A DNA stretch of 64,000 bases from Roseobacter cerasinus (GCF_009811755.1 NZ_BLIV01000001.1:620001-684000); one strand, 5' to 3'; shown: positions 8,533-17,478, numbered from the stretch's first letter. The notes: generated from the letters alone by a model not told the origin. Translations and numbers: made by a program.

Positions 8533-9636
8533 ATGGCTGAGATTGGGATAGGCATTGTCGGCGGCGGCTACATGGGCAAGGCGCATGCGGTGGCGATGTC
8601 TGCGGTGGGCGCGGTGTTCAACACAGGCCTGCGGCCCCGGCTGGAGATGATCTGCGCCACCTCGCCCGAAAGTGCGGAGCGGTACCGGACGGCCTATGGG
8701 TTTGCCCGTGCGACCGATGACTGGCAGGCGCTGGTCGCGGATCCGAAGGTCGAGGCGCTTGTGATCGCCAGCCCGCAGGAGACCCACCGCGCGATTGCCG
8801 AAGCGGCTTTCGCGCGTGGCAAGCCGGTGTTCTGTGAGAAACCACTGGGGGCGTCGTTGGAGGACAGCCGCGCGATGGTGGCTGCAGCCGAGGCCGCTGG
8901 TGTGGCGAATATGACCGGGTTCAACTACATCCGCACGCCCGCCAGCCAGTATGCGCGGGCGCTGATTGCAGATGGGGTAATCGGCGAGGTCACCTGGTTT
9001 CGCGGCGAGCATACGGAGGATTTTCTGGCTGATCCCAAGACGCCTGCCTCTTGGCGGACGGAGGGCGATGCGAACGGCACGATGGGCGATCTGGCGCCGC
9101 ATATGATCAATGCAGCACTGGCTCTGCTCGGCCCCATCGACCGGCTGATCGCCGAGGTGGAGGTGGTGCATGAGACGCGCCCCGGCGGCACGGTGACCAA
9201 CGACGATCACGGTCAGATGATGTGCCGGTTTGCACGCGGCACCATGGGGCAGCTTTACTTCTCGCGCATCTCGACGGGGCGCAAGATGGGCTATGCCTAT
9301 GAGATCACGGGTACGAAAGGCGCCATTCGCTTCGATCAAGAGGATCAGAACGCGCTCTGGCTCTACCGCGCTGAGGGGCCGGAGGCGACGCGGGGGTTCA
9401 CCAAGATCCTGACCGGCCCGGCGCACCCGGACTATGAGCCCTTTTGCGAGGGGCCGGGGCATGGCACCGGTTATCAGGACCAGATCATCATCGAAGCGCG
9501 CGACTTTCTGAAGTCCATCGAGACAGGGCAGCCGGTCTGGCCGACCTTTCGCGACGGCATGGAGGTCAACCGCGTGATCGCTGCAGCCATGGCCTCATCC
9601 AAAGACAAAACCTGGAAAGAGATTTCCGACTTCTGA
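8533..9636 (+). CDS. Gfo/Idh/MocA family oxidoreductase in the inositol cluster
   Basis: A 367-residue NAD(P)-dependent dehydrogenase with Rossmann motif GIVGGGYMGKAH and the EKP motif at 102-104. The ATG at 8533 has AAAGGAA just upstream. It heads the plus-strand iol transcript, directly behind the operator at 8492. It may act on an inositol isomer, a methyl- or amino-inositol, or another cyclitol; the family does not fix the substrate. iolE follows after 18 bases. Confidence 0.86.
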   Translation: MAEIGIGIVGGGYMGKAHAVAMSAVGAVFNTGLRPRLEMICATSPESAERYRTAYGFARATDDWQALVADPKVEALVIASPQETHRAIAEAAFARGKPVFCEKPLGASLEDSRAMVAAAEAAGVANMTGFNYIRTPASQYARALIADGVIGEVTWFRGEHTEDFLADPKTPASWRTEGDANGTMGDLAPHMINAALALLGPIDRLIAEVEVVHETRPGGTVTNDDHGQMMCRFARGTMGQLYFSRISTGRKMGYAYEITGTKGAIRFDQEDQNALWLYRAEGPEATRGFTKILTGPAHPDYEPFCEGPGHGTGYQDQIIIEARDFLKSIETGQPVWPTFRDGMEVNRVIAAAMASSKDKTWKEISDF

Positions 9637-9654
9637 CCCAAGAAAGGGCTTCCC

Positions 9655-10548
9655 ATGACGATACGAATTGGCAATGCGCCCTGCTCCTGGGGCGTGGAAT
9701 TCGCGGACGACGCGCGCAACCCCACGTGGCAATCGGTGCTGACGGACTGCGCGGCGGCGGGCTACAAGGGCATCGAGCTCGGCCCCGTGGGCTTCATGCC
9801 AGAGGACCCTGGGGAGCTGGGCGAGGCGCTGGCCCGGCACGATCTGGAGTTGATCGGCGGCGTGGTCTTCCGCCCGTTTCACGAGCCAGATGCCTGGGAC
9901 GACGTGGTGGACGGATCGGTGCGCACCTGCAAGGCGCTGGCCGCGCATGGCGCCAAACATCTGGTGCTGATCGATTCCATCTCGCCGCGCCGCGCGCCGA
10001 CAGCTGGGCGGGCCACGGAGGCCGAGCAGATGGACAGCGCGGAATGGGCTGCCTATCGCGACAAGATCGCAACCATCGCGAAGATGGGCGCTGAGGACTA
10101 CGGGCTCACCGTGGGCATCCACGCCCATGCGGCGGGGTTCATGGACTTCGAGCCGGAGTTGGAGCGGTTGCTGGACGAGGTGGATGAGAGCGTACTCAAG
10201 ATCTGCTTCGACACCGGCCATCACTCCTATGCGGGCTTCGATCCGGTTGCCTTCATGCAGCGGCACATCGGGCGCATCTCCTACATGCACTTCAAGGATA
10301 TTGATCCGGTGGTGAAGGCCAATGTGATCGCCAAGCGGACCGGGTTCTACGACGCCTGCGGACAGGGGATTTTCTGCAACCTCGGGCAAGGGGATGTAGA
10401 CTTTTCGGCGGTGCGGCAAGTGCTGCTGGACGCGGGCTTCGAGGGCTGGTGCACGGTGGAGCAGGATTGCGACCCGCTTTTGGACCCGGACCCGCTGGGC
10501 GATGCCCGCGCGAACCGTGAATATCTTGAATCCATTGGCTTTCGGTAA
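9655..10548 (+). CDS. iolE: Inosose dehydratase
   Basis: A 297-residue xylose-isomerase-like TIM-barrel protein. The N terminus (IGNAPCSWGVEF) and the GIHAHAAGF block are characteristic of IolE, and the metal-ligand regions (ICFDTGHHSYAG, YMHFKDIDP) are intact. It dehydrates 2-keto-myo-inositol to the dione that IolD hydrolyses. Length is standard. An AAGAAAGG ribosome-binding site precedes the ATG at 9655. It lies between two Gfo/Idh/MocA dehydrogenase genes in one plus-strand transcript. Confidence 0.93.
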   Translation: MTIRIGNAPCSWGVEFADDARNPTWQSVLTDCAAAGYKGIELGPVGFMPEDPGELGEALARHDLELIGGVVFRPFHEPDAWDDVVDGSVRTCKALAAHGAKHLVLIDSISPRRAPTAGRATEAEQMDSAEWAAYRDKIATIAKMGAEDYGLTVGIHAHAAGFMDFEPELERLLDEVDESVLKICFDTGHHSYAGFDPVAFMQRHIGRISYMHFKDIDPVVKANVIAKRTGFYDACGQGIFCNLGQGDVDFSAVRQVLLDAGFEGWCTVEQDCDPLLDPDPLGDARANREYLESIGFR

Positions 10549-10560
10549 GGGGTGCTGGAC

Positions 10561-11694
10561 ATGACAAAACTCAACTGGGGCATGATCGGCGGCGGAGAAG
10601 GCAGCCAGATCGGGCCAGCGCACCGTCTGGGCGCGCAGGCGGATGGCAACTTTGTGCTGGCGGCGGGGGCGCTGGATGTGGATGCGGAGAAAGGCCGCGC
10701 CTATGCGCAGTCGCTGGGGGTCGCGGCGGATCGTGCCTATGCGAACTGGCAGGAAATGTTGGAGGGAGAACGCACGCGCGAAGATCGCGTTGATCTGGTC
10801 ACCGTGGCCACGCCGAACTCCACCCATTTCGAGATCACCAAGGCGTTCCTTGAGGCTGGGTTCAACGTGCTCTGCGAAAAGCCGATGACCATGACCGTGG
10901 AGGAAGGCGAGGAGATTGTGCGCGTGGCCGAGGCCTCGGGCAAGATCTGCGCGGTGAACTACTGCTATTCCGCCTACCCGATGGTGCGGGAGATGCGGCA
11001 GATGGTGAAGACCGGCCAGATCGGCAAGGTGCGCCTCGTGGTCGCCAACTTCAGCCACGGGCACCACGGCGATGCGGGTGACGCGGACAATCCGCGCGTG
11101 CGCTGGCGCTATGATCCGACGATGGCGGGGGTATCTGGGCAGTTCGCCGATTGCGGCATCCATGCGCTGCATATGGCGAGTTTCATCGCGGGTGACGAGG
11201 TGCGCAGCTTGTCTGCCGATTTCGCCTCGACCATACCTTCGCGTACGCTGGAAGACGACGCGATGGTGAACTTCCGCATGGAAGGCGGCACGGTCGGGCG
11301 GCTCTGGACCTCTTCCGTTGCCATCGGGCGGCAGCATGGGTTCGACATTCAGGTTTTTGGCGAGACGGGGGGGATGCGGTGGGCCTCCGAGCAGCCCAAT
11401 CAGGTCTTCTACACGCCTGTCGGTGGGCGTACGCAGATCATGGAGAAAGGTGAGGCTGGACTGTCGGATGAGGCGGCGCGGCTCAGTCGCGTGGCGATTG
11501 CCCACCCCGAAGGCTTCCCACTGGCGGTGGCGAACATTTACGTCGATCTGGCCGCCGCGATCCGGGGAGAGATGCGCGACGCCCTGCCCTCCGCAACGGA
11601 TGGGTTGCGGTCCATGGTGGCGGTCTATGCCGCAGTGGCCTCGGCAAAAGCCGAGGGTGCATGGGTCGATTCACGACCACCGATGTTGCGGTGA
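10561..11694 (+). CDS. Gfo/Idh/MocA family oxidoreductase, IdhA/scyllo-inositol dehydrogenase-like
   Basis: A 377-residue dehydrogenase with N-terminal GMIGGGEGSQIG, a glycine-rich dinucleotide site with the spacing seen in inositol and scyllo-inositol dehydrogenases, and an EKP motif (LCEKPMTM). I chose the ATG at 10561, which has AAGGGG eight bases upstream; a GTG at 10552 would add three residues. It is the third family member in this region and the last gene of the plus-strand iol transcript, 12 bases after iolE. The exact isomer used is not readable from sequence. Confidence 0.85.
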   Translation: MTKLNWGMIGGGEGSQIGPAHRLGAQADGNFVLAAGALDVDAEKGRAYAQSLGVAADRAYANWQEMLEGERTREDRVDLVTVATPNSTHFEITKAFLEAGFNVLCEKPMTMTVEEGEEIVRVAEASGKICAVNYCYSAYPMVREMRQMVKTGQIGKVRLVVANFSHGHHGDAGDADNPRVRWRYDPTMAGVSGQFADCGIHALHMASFIAGDEVRSLSADFASTIPSRTLEDDAMVNFRMEGGTVGRLWTSSVAIGRQHGFDIQVFGETGGMRWASEQPNQVFYTPVGGRTQIMEKGEAGLSDEAARLSRVAIAHPEGFPLAVANIYVDLAAAIRGEMRDALPSATDGLRSMVAVYAAVASAKAEGAWVDSRPPMLR

Positions 11695-11763
11695 TCACGC
11701 CACTTCCTCGGACTGAAGCAGCACCCGCTGCCGTTCTTGTGAAGGTGGTGCTAAACTTCTGCC

Positions 11764-12288
11764 ATGTCCATATTGATCTCTCTTTCAGGCCTTCCCGGGG
11801 TTGGCAAGACGACAGTCGCAAAGGCTCTGGCTGCGCGGACCAAGGCTTTTCACCTGCGCGTCGACTCGGTTGAGGCAGCGTTGAAGAGAAGCGTCCTGAA
11901 CATCCATCCGGCGGAAGATGCTGGCTATCTGGCAATTTCTTCCATTGCAAAAGACAACCTCTTGCTTGGCTTCGATGTAATCGCGGACACGGTCAATCCG
12001 ATTCGAACCACAAGAGAGCTATGGTCGCAGACCGCCACCGCTAGCTCGGCCCAACTTCTGAATGTCGAAGTAGTCTGTTCAAACGAGAAACTACATCGCC
12101 AACGGGTTGAGACACGCAAGAGTGACGTCGAGGGTCTCGTTCTCCCTGACTGGAAGAAGGTCTCCAAGCGCGAGTTTGAACCATGGCAAGTTGACCGCGT
12201 CGTGGTGGATACCGGCACGATGACAATCGATGACTGTGCGGCGACGATTGCGCAGGAGATGAAACCGCTCAGATCCAGGTTTCGATAG
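11764..12288 (+). CDS. P-loop ATPase/kinase-like protein
   Basis: A 174-residue single-domain protein with a Walker A motif GLPGVGKT at 9-16. It resembles small AAA/zeta-toxin- or gluconokinase-like P-loop kinases that phosphorylate small molecules, but I cannot assign a substrate. Its base and codon use is clearly less G+C-rich than the iol genes on its left (AAAGACAACCTC, TCAAACGAG and similar). It borders a degraded stretch, which suggests horizontal arrival. It starts 69 bases after the previous gene and has no visible link to inositol metabolism. Confidence 0.65.
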   Translation: MSILISLSGLPGVGKTTVAKALAARTKAFHLRVDSVEAALKRSVLNIHPAEDAGYLAISSIAKDNLLLGFDVIADTVNPIRTTRELWSQTATASSAQLLNVEVVCSNEKLHRQRVETRKSDVEGLVLPDWKKVSKREFEPWQVDRVVVDTGTMTIDDCAATIAQEMKPLRSRFR

Positions 12289-12321
12289 ACCTCGGCCCGA
12301 GACGGTCGTGCCGGGAACAGC

Positions 12322-12525
12322 TATGCCTCAGGCCGGAGCGTCCCCCGCTCCACAGTCGAGCAGGGAAAGCTCCGCGCTTCGGGGTAGCGGTCGGGCTCGT
12401 CGAGCATGGTGACCATCAGTTCAATGGATGACATCACAATCTGGTGGACCGGTTAGCGAAGGTGGTCTTCCCCCTGCGGGCGGTTTCCAAGTCATTGCGG
12501 CCAAAGTTCCCGGTACCCTCGGCCG
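12322..12525 (-). pseudogene. Broken 3' fragment of a LacI-family regulator
   Basis: Read on the minus strand, about 12322-12440 encodes a peptide nearly identical to the C terminus of the intact LacI regulator at 13311-14309. Shared blocks are QIV-SSIELMV-MLDEPDRYPEAR, FPCS-VERGTLR. Further upstream, a diverged piece (GRNDLETAR against GLNDMEMAR) follows after an in-frame TAA and a short deletion. No start or DNA-binding domain remains. It looks like the remnant of a second regulator copy or of a tandem duplication about 1 kb apart. Confidence 0.78.
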
Positions 12526-12865
12526 ACTCAGCCTCGGACAAGACCCGTTATGCCTGGCAAACGCGGATGACTTCTCAATCAATGCGCGGCAATTGATTGC
12601 GGCAACCTCACGATGGATCTTGTCGTCTTTCACTTCAAACCTGCTCCCCGAAGCCCTACCCGAAATGAATGATGTCAGTGCAGTAGAGACACTGAAGACA
12701 CCACGTCAAAGGCGGGCAGCCTTATGTCAGTGGTTCGGGAGGCCAGCGCGCGCAGGTCACCCGATCCGGCGGTCATAGCCAACGCTACACATCACGGGGA
12801 GCACCGGGTATCTGCATTCAGTGGCTTTGATCGGGACTTGACGGCGCAACGGCAGAGGCTCAGCC

Positions 12866-13141
12866 CTACCCTTCAATTGGTCGCCAAGCGATCGCGGCCA
12901 GATAATTCCCGGTTTTAACAGCCACCACCGTTGTCCGCGCGGGGCCGTATTTGTCGGAGCGCCGAAACCGCCTTGTTGTTTTGCGGTTCTTTGCCTTCCG
13001 GACCAGGCCTGTGAGTGTGAGCACGGTGAATTCGCCCTCCCCCGCCAAAGGGATGCTGTGGATCGGCAGCCACCCCTGCTCGAACGCACGCTCCACAAGC
13101 GCATAGGGGTCAAGCCCTGTTTTTGAGGCGAAATCTCTCAA
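12866..13141 (-). pseudogene. Short unassigned frame, possible gene remnant
   Basis: A 91-residue open frame with protein-like composition (blocks GLDPYALVERAFEQGWLPIHS and GPARTTVVAVKTGNYLAAI). It has only a TTG start, no good ribosome-binding site, and an in-frame stop two codons upstream. I do not recognise a family. It could be a small hypothetical gene or the 3' end of a lost gene; its place in the degraded stretch favours the latter. Confidence 0.28.
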
Positions 13142-13310
13142 TGCTTACAACCAAACTACACAACAGACGCCGTCGAAACTGGCTCCGCGAAAGACAATAG
13201 CCTGAGTTCGACCGGAGTGTAATACACGTTTGTCGTGTGGCATGAACGACCGCCAAGCTCACACTCGGTTGAGGGCTCACGCTGACCTCTGGCACGGGAC
13301 GGCGTCTGGC

Positions 13311-14309
13311 TTATGGCAATGATCTGAGCGTACCGCGTTCGACAATCGAGCAGGGAAAGATACGGGCCTCGGGGTAGCGGTCCGGCTCGTCCAGCATGGC
13401 GACCATCAATTCAATCGACGACGTCACGATCTGGCGGATCGGTTGGTGGATCGTTGTAAGCTTGATGTTCTCCCAGCGGGCCATTTCCATGTCGTTGAGA
13501 CCAATGATCCCGATGTCCTCAGGCACGCGCAGCCCGCTGTCGGCGATGGCAGAGAGCACGCCGATGGAGAGCACGTCGTCGCCGCAGAAATAGGCCTCTG
13601 CCGGGTCCGACTTCAGAAGACGCAGCATTTCGCGGCGGCCTGCGTTGAAGGAATAAGCATCCGCAAAGCTGTAGCTGGTCTTGACGTCCCGATGCGCACC
13701 GAGTTCGGAGAAGAAGCCGGAGTAGCGGTCCTGCGTGGAGGTGGCCGCTTCGGGGCCGCCGAGGAAGGCGATCTTGCGGTAGCCGCGTGCGACCAGGGTG
13801 CGCGCGGCCATGCGCCCGCATTCGACGTTGTTGATGCCCACCACATGCACCTCGGGTGCGCTGGAATAGCGGCCGAAGCTGTGCACCACGGGTACGCCCG
13901 CGTCGCGGAAGGCCTTGGAGAAGCCGGGCGGCAGGGTTGAGGAGGCCACCACCGCGCCATCCACGGAATACTGCTTCAACATGCGCACAGAGGCCTGCGG
14001 GTCGGTCTCGTCGGTGAGGTTCACCAGCAGCGGACGCAGGCCTCGATCCTGTAGGCCGCGCGTGAAGAGATCGAAGACCTGCAGGAAAATCGGATTGTGA
14101 AAGTTGTTCGAGATCAGCCCGATGAGCTTGGTCCGCCCGGTGGTGAGCGACGAGGCCAGCGCGTTGGGGCTGTAGCCCAGATCGCGCGCGGCCTTCTCGA
14201 CCTTGCGGCGCATCTTTTCCGAGACCGAGGCGCCATCGGTGAAGGTGCGCGAGACCGCAGAGCGAGACACGCCCGCGCGTTCTGCAACCTCTTTCAATGT
14301 GACGGGCAT
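13311..14309 (-). CDS. LacI-family transcriptional regulator of the inositol region
   Basis: A 332-residue regulator. The N-terminal helix-turn-helix (VTLKEVAERAGVSRSAVSR) and hinge helix (GYSPNALASSLTTGRT) are typical of LacI/GalR. Residues from about 60 form a periplasmic-binding-like sugar domain with IGLISNNFHNPIF. It is transcribed away from the ABC importer, and the 22-base palindrome at 14389 lies in the shared promoter. It is therefore the likely binder of that site and the one at 8492, and probably represses the iol genes until an inositol metabolite appears. That role is inferred. Confidence 0.9.
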   Translation of the reverse strand: MPVTLKEVAERAGVSRSAVSRTFTDGASVSEKMRRKVEKAARDLGYSPNALASSLTTGRTKLIGLISNNFHNPIFLQVFDLFTRGLQDRGLRPLLVNLTDETDPQASVRMLKQYSVDGAVVASSTLPPGFSKAFRDAGVPVVHSFGRYSSAPEVHVVGINNVECGRMAARTLVARGYRKIAFLGGPEAATSTQDRYSGFFSELGAHRDVKTSYSFADAYSFNAGRREMLRLLKSDPAEAYFCGDDVLSIGVLSAIADSGLRVPEDIGIIGLNDMEMARWENIKLTTIHQPIRQIVTSSIELMVAMLDEPDRYPEARIFPCSIVERGTLRSLP

Positions 14310-14388
14310 AGGTCTGGGTCCGATGCGATTGGGTCCGGTCTCTTTTATCTGACGATCCGGGCCCTTGCAGCATGAAACAGCGCGGCGC

Positions 14389-14410
14389 TTTTTGCAACCG
14401 GTTGCAAAAA
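14389..14410. promoter_or_regulatory. LacI-type operator in front of the ABC importer
   Basis: A perfect 22-base palindrome whose core TTGCAACCGGTTGCAA (14392-14407) is identical to the site at 8492-8507. It lies between the regulator start at 14309 and the binding-protein start at 14497. Its right half supplies a possible -35 element (see 14402-14430), so bound repressor would block polymerase. Confidence 0.85.
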
Positions 14411-14430
14411 AACGCCCCCCGTGCTTTAGT
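14402..14430 (+). promoter_or_regulatory. Possible sigma-70-type promoter overlapping the operator
   Basis: TTGCAA (14402-14407) as -35 and TTTAGT (14425-14430) as -10, with a 17-base spacer. This would start transcription near 14437 for the ABC importer. The -10 match is only partial, so this is tentative. Confidence 0.4.
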
Positions 14431-14496
14431 CAGATTCGGAGAAGTGACGCAGGTCACTCTTGCGCCATGAGAACGGTGAACCCTTGGGAGGAATAC

Positions 14497-15447
14497 ATGA
14501 CATCTCTGATGAAGAAACTGGCATTGGCCACGGCGGTGGCCGCCGCATCCTTTACGGTCGCGCAGACAGCGGCGGCTGAGGGCGAGAAATACATCCTCGT
14601 CAGCCATGCGCCGGACAGCGATACCTGGTGGAACACCATCAAGAACGGTATCGCGCTCGCCGGTGAGCAAGTGGGTGCCGAGGTCGAGTACCGCAACCCG
14701 CCCACCGGGGATATCGCCGACATGGCGCGGATCATTGAGCAGGCCACGGCCTCCGGTCCCGATGGCATCATCACCACGCTGGCGGACTTCGACGTGCTGA
14801 AGGGGCCGATTTCGGCGGCGGTCGATCAGGGTATCGACGTCATCATCATGAACACCGGCACGCCGGAGCAGGCGCGTGAGATCGGCGCGCTGATGTATGT
14901 GGGCCAGCCCGAATATGACGCAGGCTTTGCCGCCGGTCAGCGCGCCAAGGATGAGGGCGTGACCAACTTCCTCTGCGTGAACCACGCGATCCAGCAGCCC
15001 ACAGTGGGCGAGCGCTGCCGTGGCTATGCGGATGGTCTGGGCATTGATCTGGGCGATTCGATGATGGACAGCGGCACCGACCCCTCGGAGATCAAGAACA
15101 AGGTGCTGGCCTATCTCTCGGCCAACCCGGATGTGGACGGCATCCTGACGCTGGGCCCGGTGTCGGCAGACCCGACGATTGCCGCGTTGCAGGAAAACGG
15201 CATGGCGGGGGCGATCCACTTCGGCACCTTTGACCTCGGCGAAGAGATCGTGAAGGGCATTAAGGACGGCACCATCAACTGGGGCATCGACCAGCAGCCC
15301 TTCTTGCAGGCCTATATGCCGGTTGTGATCCTGGCCAACTGGGACCGTTTTGGCGTGCTGCCGGGCAACAACATCAACTCCGGCCCCGGGTTCGTGACCA
15401 AGGATGCGCTGACCAAGGTGGAAGAGTTCGCGGGCGAGTACCGCTGA
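14497..15447 (+). CDS. Sugar/inositol ABC transporter, periplasmic binding protein
   Basis: A 316-residue binding protein with a clear signal peptide (MTSLMKKLALATAVAAASF, cleavage after the TAAA region near residue 27) and a ribose/inositol-type periplasmic-binding fold. The N-terminal block is YILVSHAPDSDTWWNTIKNG, and the DGI and NTGTPE ligand blocks follow. It is preceded by GGGAGGA six bases before the ATG at 14497. The location opposite the LacI regulator and under the iol palindrome suggests myo-inositol as the ligand; ribose or another sugar is possible. A terminator-like stem-loop follows before the permease. Confidence 0.9.
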   Translation: MTSLMKKLALATAVAAASFTVAQTAAAEGEKYILVSHAPDSDTWWNTIKNGIALAGEQVGAEVEYRNPPTGDIADMARIIEQATASGPDGIITTLADFDVLKGPISAAVDQGIDVIIMNTGTPEQAREIGALMYVGQPEYDAGFAAGQRAKDEGVTNFLCVNHAIQQPTVGERCRGYADGLGIDLGDSMMDSGTDPSEIKNKVLAYLSANPDVDGILTLGPVSADPTIAALQENGMAGAIHFGTFDLGEEIVKGIKDGTINWGIDQQPFLQAYMPVVILANWDRFGVLPGNNINSGPGFVTKDALTKVEEFAGEYR

Positions 15448-15464
15448 TCTCCTAACGACGCTTC

Positions 15465-15498
15465 GGGCGGCTTTCGCAAGACGATAGCCGCCCTTTTT
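15465..15498 (+). terminator. Stem-loop with T-tract between binding protein and permease
   Basis: GGGCGGCT ... AGCCGCCC, an 8-base-pair stem with a 13-base loop, followed by TTTTT. It fits a leaky intrinsic terminator that lets the binding protein be made in excess over the membrane components. Confidence 0.78.
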
Positions 15499-15530
15499 CC
15501 CACTTTCTGCATGCACCGGGGGACAAGGCC

Positions 15531-16637
15531 ATGGCAGACACCACCGACGAGCGCATAAAAGAGATATCGCCGCTGCGCCGCGCGCTGATCCGCCCGGAAC
15601 TCGGCGGCATGGTCGGCACCGTCGCGGTCTTTACACTCTTCGCGCTCTTTGCCTTCGATTCCGGCATGTTCAACAGCCAAGGCGTGATGAACTGGTCGAT
15701 CGTCTCGGCGCAGTTCATGATCATCGCCGTGGGTGCCTGCCTGCTGATGATCGCGGGGGAGTTTGACCTCTCCGTCGGCTCAATGATCGGCTTTGCGGGC
15801 ATGATGATTGCCGTCTTCGGTGTGGTGCTGGCCTGGCCCATGTGGATCGCCATCCTCATCACCTTCGTGATCTGCTGTGCGCTGGGGGCGCTCAATGGCT
15901 GGATTGTGGTGCGCACCGGCCTGCCCAGCTTCATCGTCACGCTGGCGTTTCTCTTCATTCTGCGCGGCTTCACCATCTACATCCCTCAAACAGTCGAACG
16001 CAAAACCATCATCGGCGGTATCCGCGACGCAGCCGAAGGCGATTGGCTCGCCCCCATCTTTGGCGGAAAGATCGGGCAGCCGATCTTTCAGTGGCTCGGC
16101 GATATGGGCGTGATTGGCGTCTTCGAGCGTGGCACGCGGGCGGGCCAACCGGTGGTCGACGGCATCCCCATGCTGATCGTCTGGGCGATTGCGCTGATCA
16201 TATTCGGGCATATCCTGCTGACGCGCACGCGGTTCGGCAACTGGATCTTCGCGGCGGGCGGCGACGCCGAGGCTGCGCGGAATTCGGGCGTGCCGGTGAA
16301 CAAGGTCAAGATCCTGATGTTCATGTTCACCGCCTTCTGCGCCACGGTCTTTGCGGTCTGTCAGGTGATGGAATTCGGCTCGGCTGGGGCCGACCGGGGG
16401 CTATTGAAGGAGTTCGAGGCGATCATCGCCGTCGTCATCGGCGGCGCGCTCCTCACAGGCGGCTATGGCTCGGTGATCGGCGCCGCGCTCGGCGCGCTGA
16501 TCTTCGGGGTGGTCCAGCAGGGGCTGTTCTTTGCAGGCGTTGAATCGAGCCTCTTTCGGGTGTTCCTCGGGGTCATCCTGCTCTTCGCGGTGATCCTGAA
16601 CACCTACATCCGCCGCATCATCACGGGAGAACGGTAA
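15531..16637 (+). CDS. Sugar/inositol ABC transporter permease
   Basis: A 368-residue integral inner-membrane protein of the RbsC/BPD_transp_2 type, with about ten hydrophobic segments. The central LMIAGEFDLSVGSMIGFAG and GGALLTGGYGSVIGAALGAL blocks are characteristic of this permease family. It would form a homodimeric channel for the sugar delivered by the preceding binding protein. The stop codon shares one base with the ATPase start (TAATG), so the two are translationally coupled. Confidence 0.92.
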   Translation: MADTTDERIKEISPLRRALIRPELGGMVGTVAVFTLFALFAFDSGMFNSQGVMNWSIVSAQFMIIAVGACLLMIAGEFDLSVGSMIGFAGMMIAVFGVVLAWPMWIAILITFVICCALGALNGWIVVRTGLPSFIVTLAFLFILRGFTIYIPQTVERKTIIGGIRDAAEGDWLAPIFGGKIGQPIFQWLGDMGVIGVFERGTRAGQPVVDGIPMLIVWAIALIIFGHILLTRTRFGNWIFAAGGDAEAARNSGVPVNKVKILMFMFTAFCATVFAVCQVMEFGSAGADRGLLKEFEAIIAVVIGGALLTGGYGSVIGAALGALIFGVVQQGLFFAGVESSLFRVFLGVILLFAVILNTYIRRIITGER

Positions 16638-17416
16638 TGGCTGATCCGATCATCCAGATGAAGGAGATCCAGAAGCACTTTGGCTCGGTCATTGCGCTGG
16701 CGGGTGTGTCAGTCGATGTGTTTCCCGGTGAGTGCCACTGCCTGCTGGGCGATAATGGCGCGGGCAAGTCGACCTTCATCAAGACCATGTCTGGCGTGCA
16801 CAAGCCCACCAGCGGCGAGATTGTCTTCGAGGGTCAGCCGCTCGACTTCGCCGACCCGCGCGACGCGATTGCAGCAGGCATTGCCACCGTGCACCAGCAT
16901 CTGGCGATGATCCCTCTGATGAGTGTCAGCCGGAACTTCTTCATGGGCAACGAGCCTGTGCGCAAGATCGCTGGGCTAAGCTTTTTCGATCATGACTACG
17001 CCAACCGCGTGACCATGGAGGAGATGCGCAATATGGGCATCAACCTGCGGGGACCGGATCAGGCGGTGGGCACGCTCTCGGGCGGCGAGCGTCAGACCGT
17101 GGCGATTGCGCGCGCCGTGCATTTCGGCGCCAAGGTTCTGATCCTGGATGAGCCGACGTCAGCGCTTGGCGTGCGGCAGACCGCCAATGTGCTGGCCACC
17201 ATCGACAAGGTGCGCAAGCAAGGCATTGCCGTGGTCTTCATCACGCACAACGTGCGCCACGCCATGGCCGTGGGCGACCGCTTCACCGTGCTGAACCGAG
17301 GCCAGACGCTAGGTACGGCCGTGCGCGGAGAGATCACCCCCGAAGAGCTGCAAGATATGATGGCAGGCGGCCAGGAGATGGTGCAGCTCGAAGGCAGCCT
17401 CGGCGGTACCGTCTAG
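16637..17416 (+). CDS. Sugar/inositol ABC transporter ATP-binding protein
   Basis: A 259-residue single nucleotide-binding domain. Walker A is GDNGAGKST, the signature is LSGGERQTVAIARA, and Walker B is VLILDEPTSALG. RbsA-type transporters often use a double-length ATPase, whereas this protein carries only one domain, so a homodimer is expected. It overlaps the permease by one base and completes the importer operon. Confidence 0.92.
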   Translation: MADPIIQMKEIQKHFGSVIALAGVSVDVFPGECHCLLGDNGAGKSTFIKTMSGVHKPTSGEIVFEGQPLDFADPRDAIAAGIATVHQHLAMIPLMSVSRNFFMGNEPVRKIAGLSFFDHDYANRVTMEEMRNMGINLRGPDQAVGTLSGGERQTVAIARAVHFGAKVLILDEPTSALGVRQTANVLATIDKVRKQGIAVVFITHNVRHAMAVGDRFTVLNRGQTLGTAVRGEITPEELQDMMAGGQEMVQLEGSLGGTV

Positions 17417-17459
17417 CAGATCAGCCAAACCGACAAATCACAGATCGTGCAGCCCGTAC

Positions 17460-17478
17460 GTCCGGCTGAAAGCCGGAC
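17460..17478. terminator. Stem-loop after the ABC importer operon
   Basis: GTCCGGCT-GAA-AGCCGGAC, an 8-base-pair perfect stem in the 123-base gap between the ATPase gene and the convergent lipase-like gene. No T-tract follows, so it may act with Rho or only protect mRNA 3' ends. Confidence 0.42.

Larger units (their letters stand above)
12289..13310. other. Degraded intergenic stretch within the inositol region
   Basis: About 1 kb with no convincing intact gene. It holds a LacI-regulator fragment at 12322-12525 and a short frame at 12866-13141, both listed separately. The rest (about 12530-12860 and 13150-13310) has frames broken by stops and no recognisable domain, RNA or repeat. Composition is mixed and lower in G+C than the neighbours. 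Confidence 0.6.

Noticed and set aside
9595-11505. A 636-codon open frame on the minus strand opposite iolE and the oxidoreductase gene.
   Set aside because: It is the antisense shadow of two well-supported plus-strand genes in high-G+C DNA, with no domain and His/Arg-rich composition.
13519-15516. A 665-codon minus-strand open frame spanning the LacI gene and the importer binding protein.
   Set aside because: It runs across an operator and opposite two clear genes, and its composition is not protein-like.
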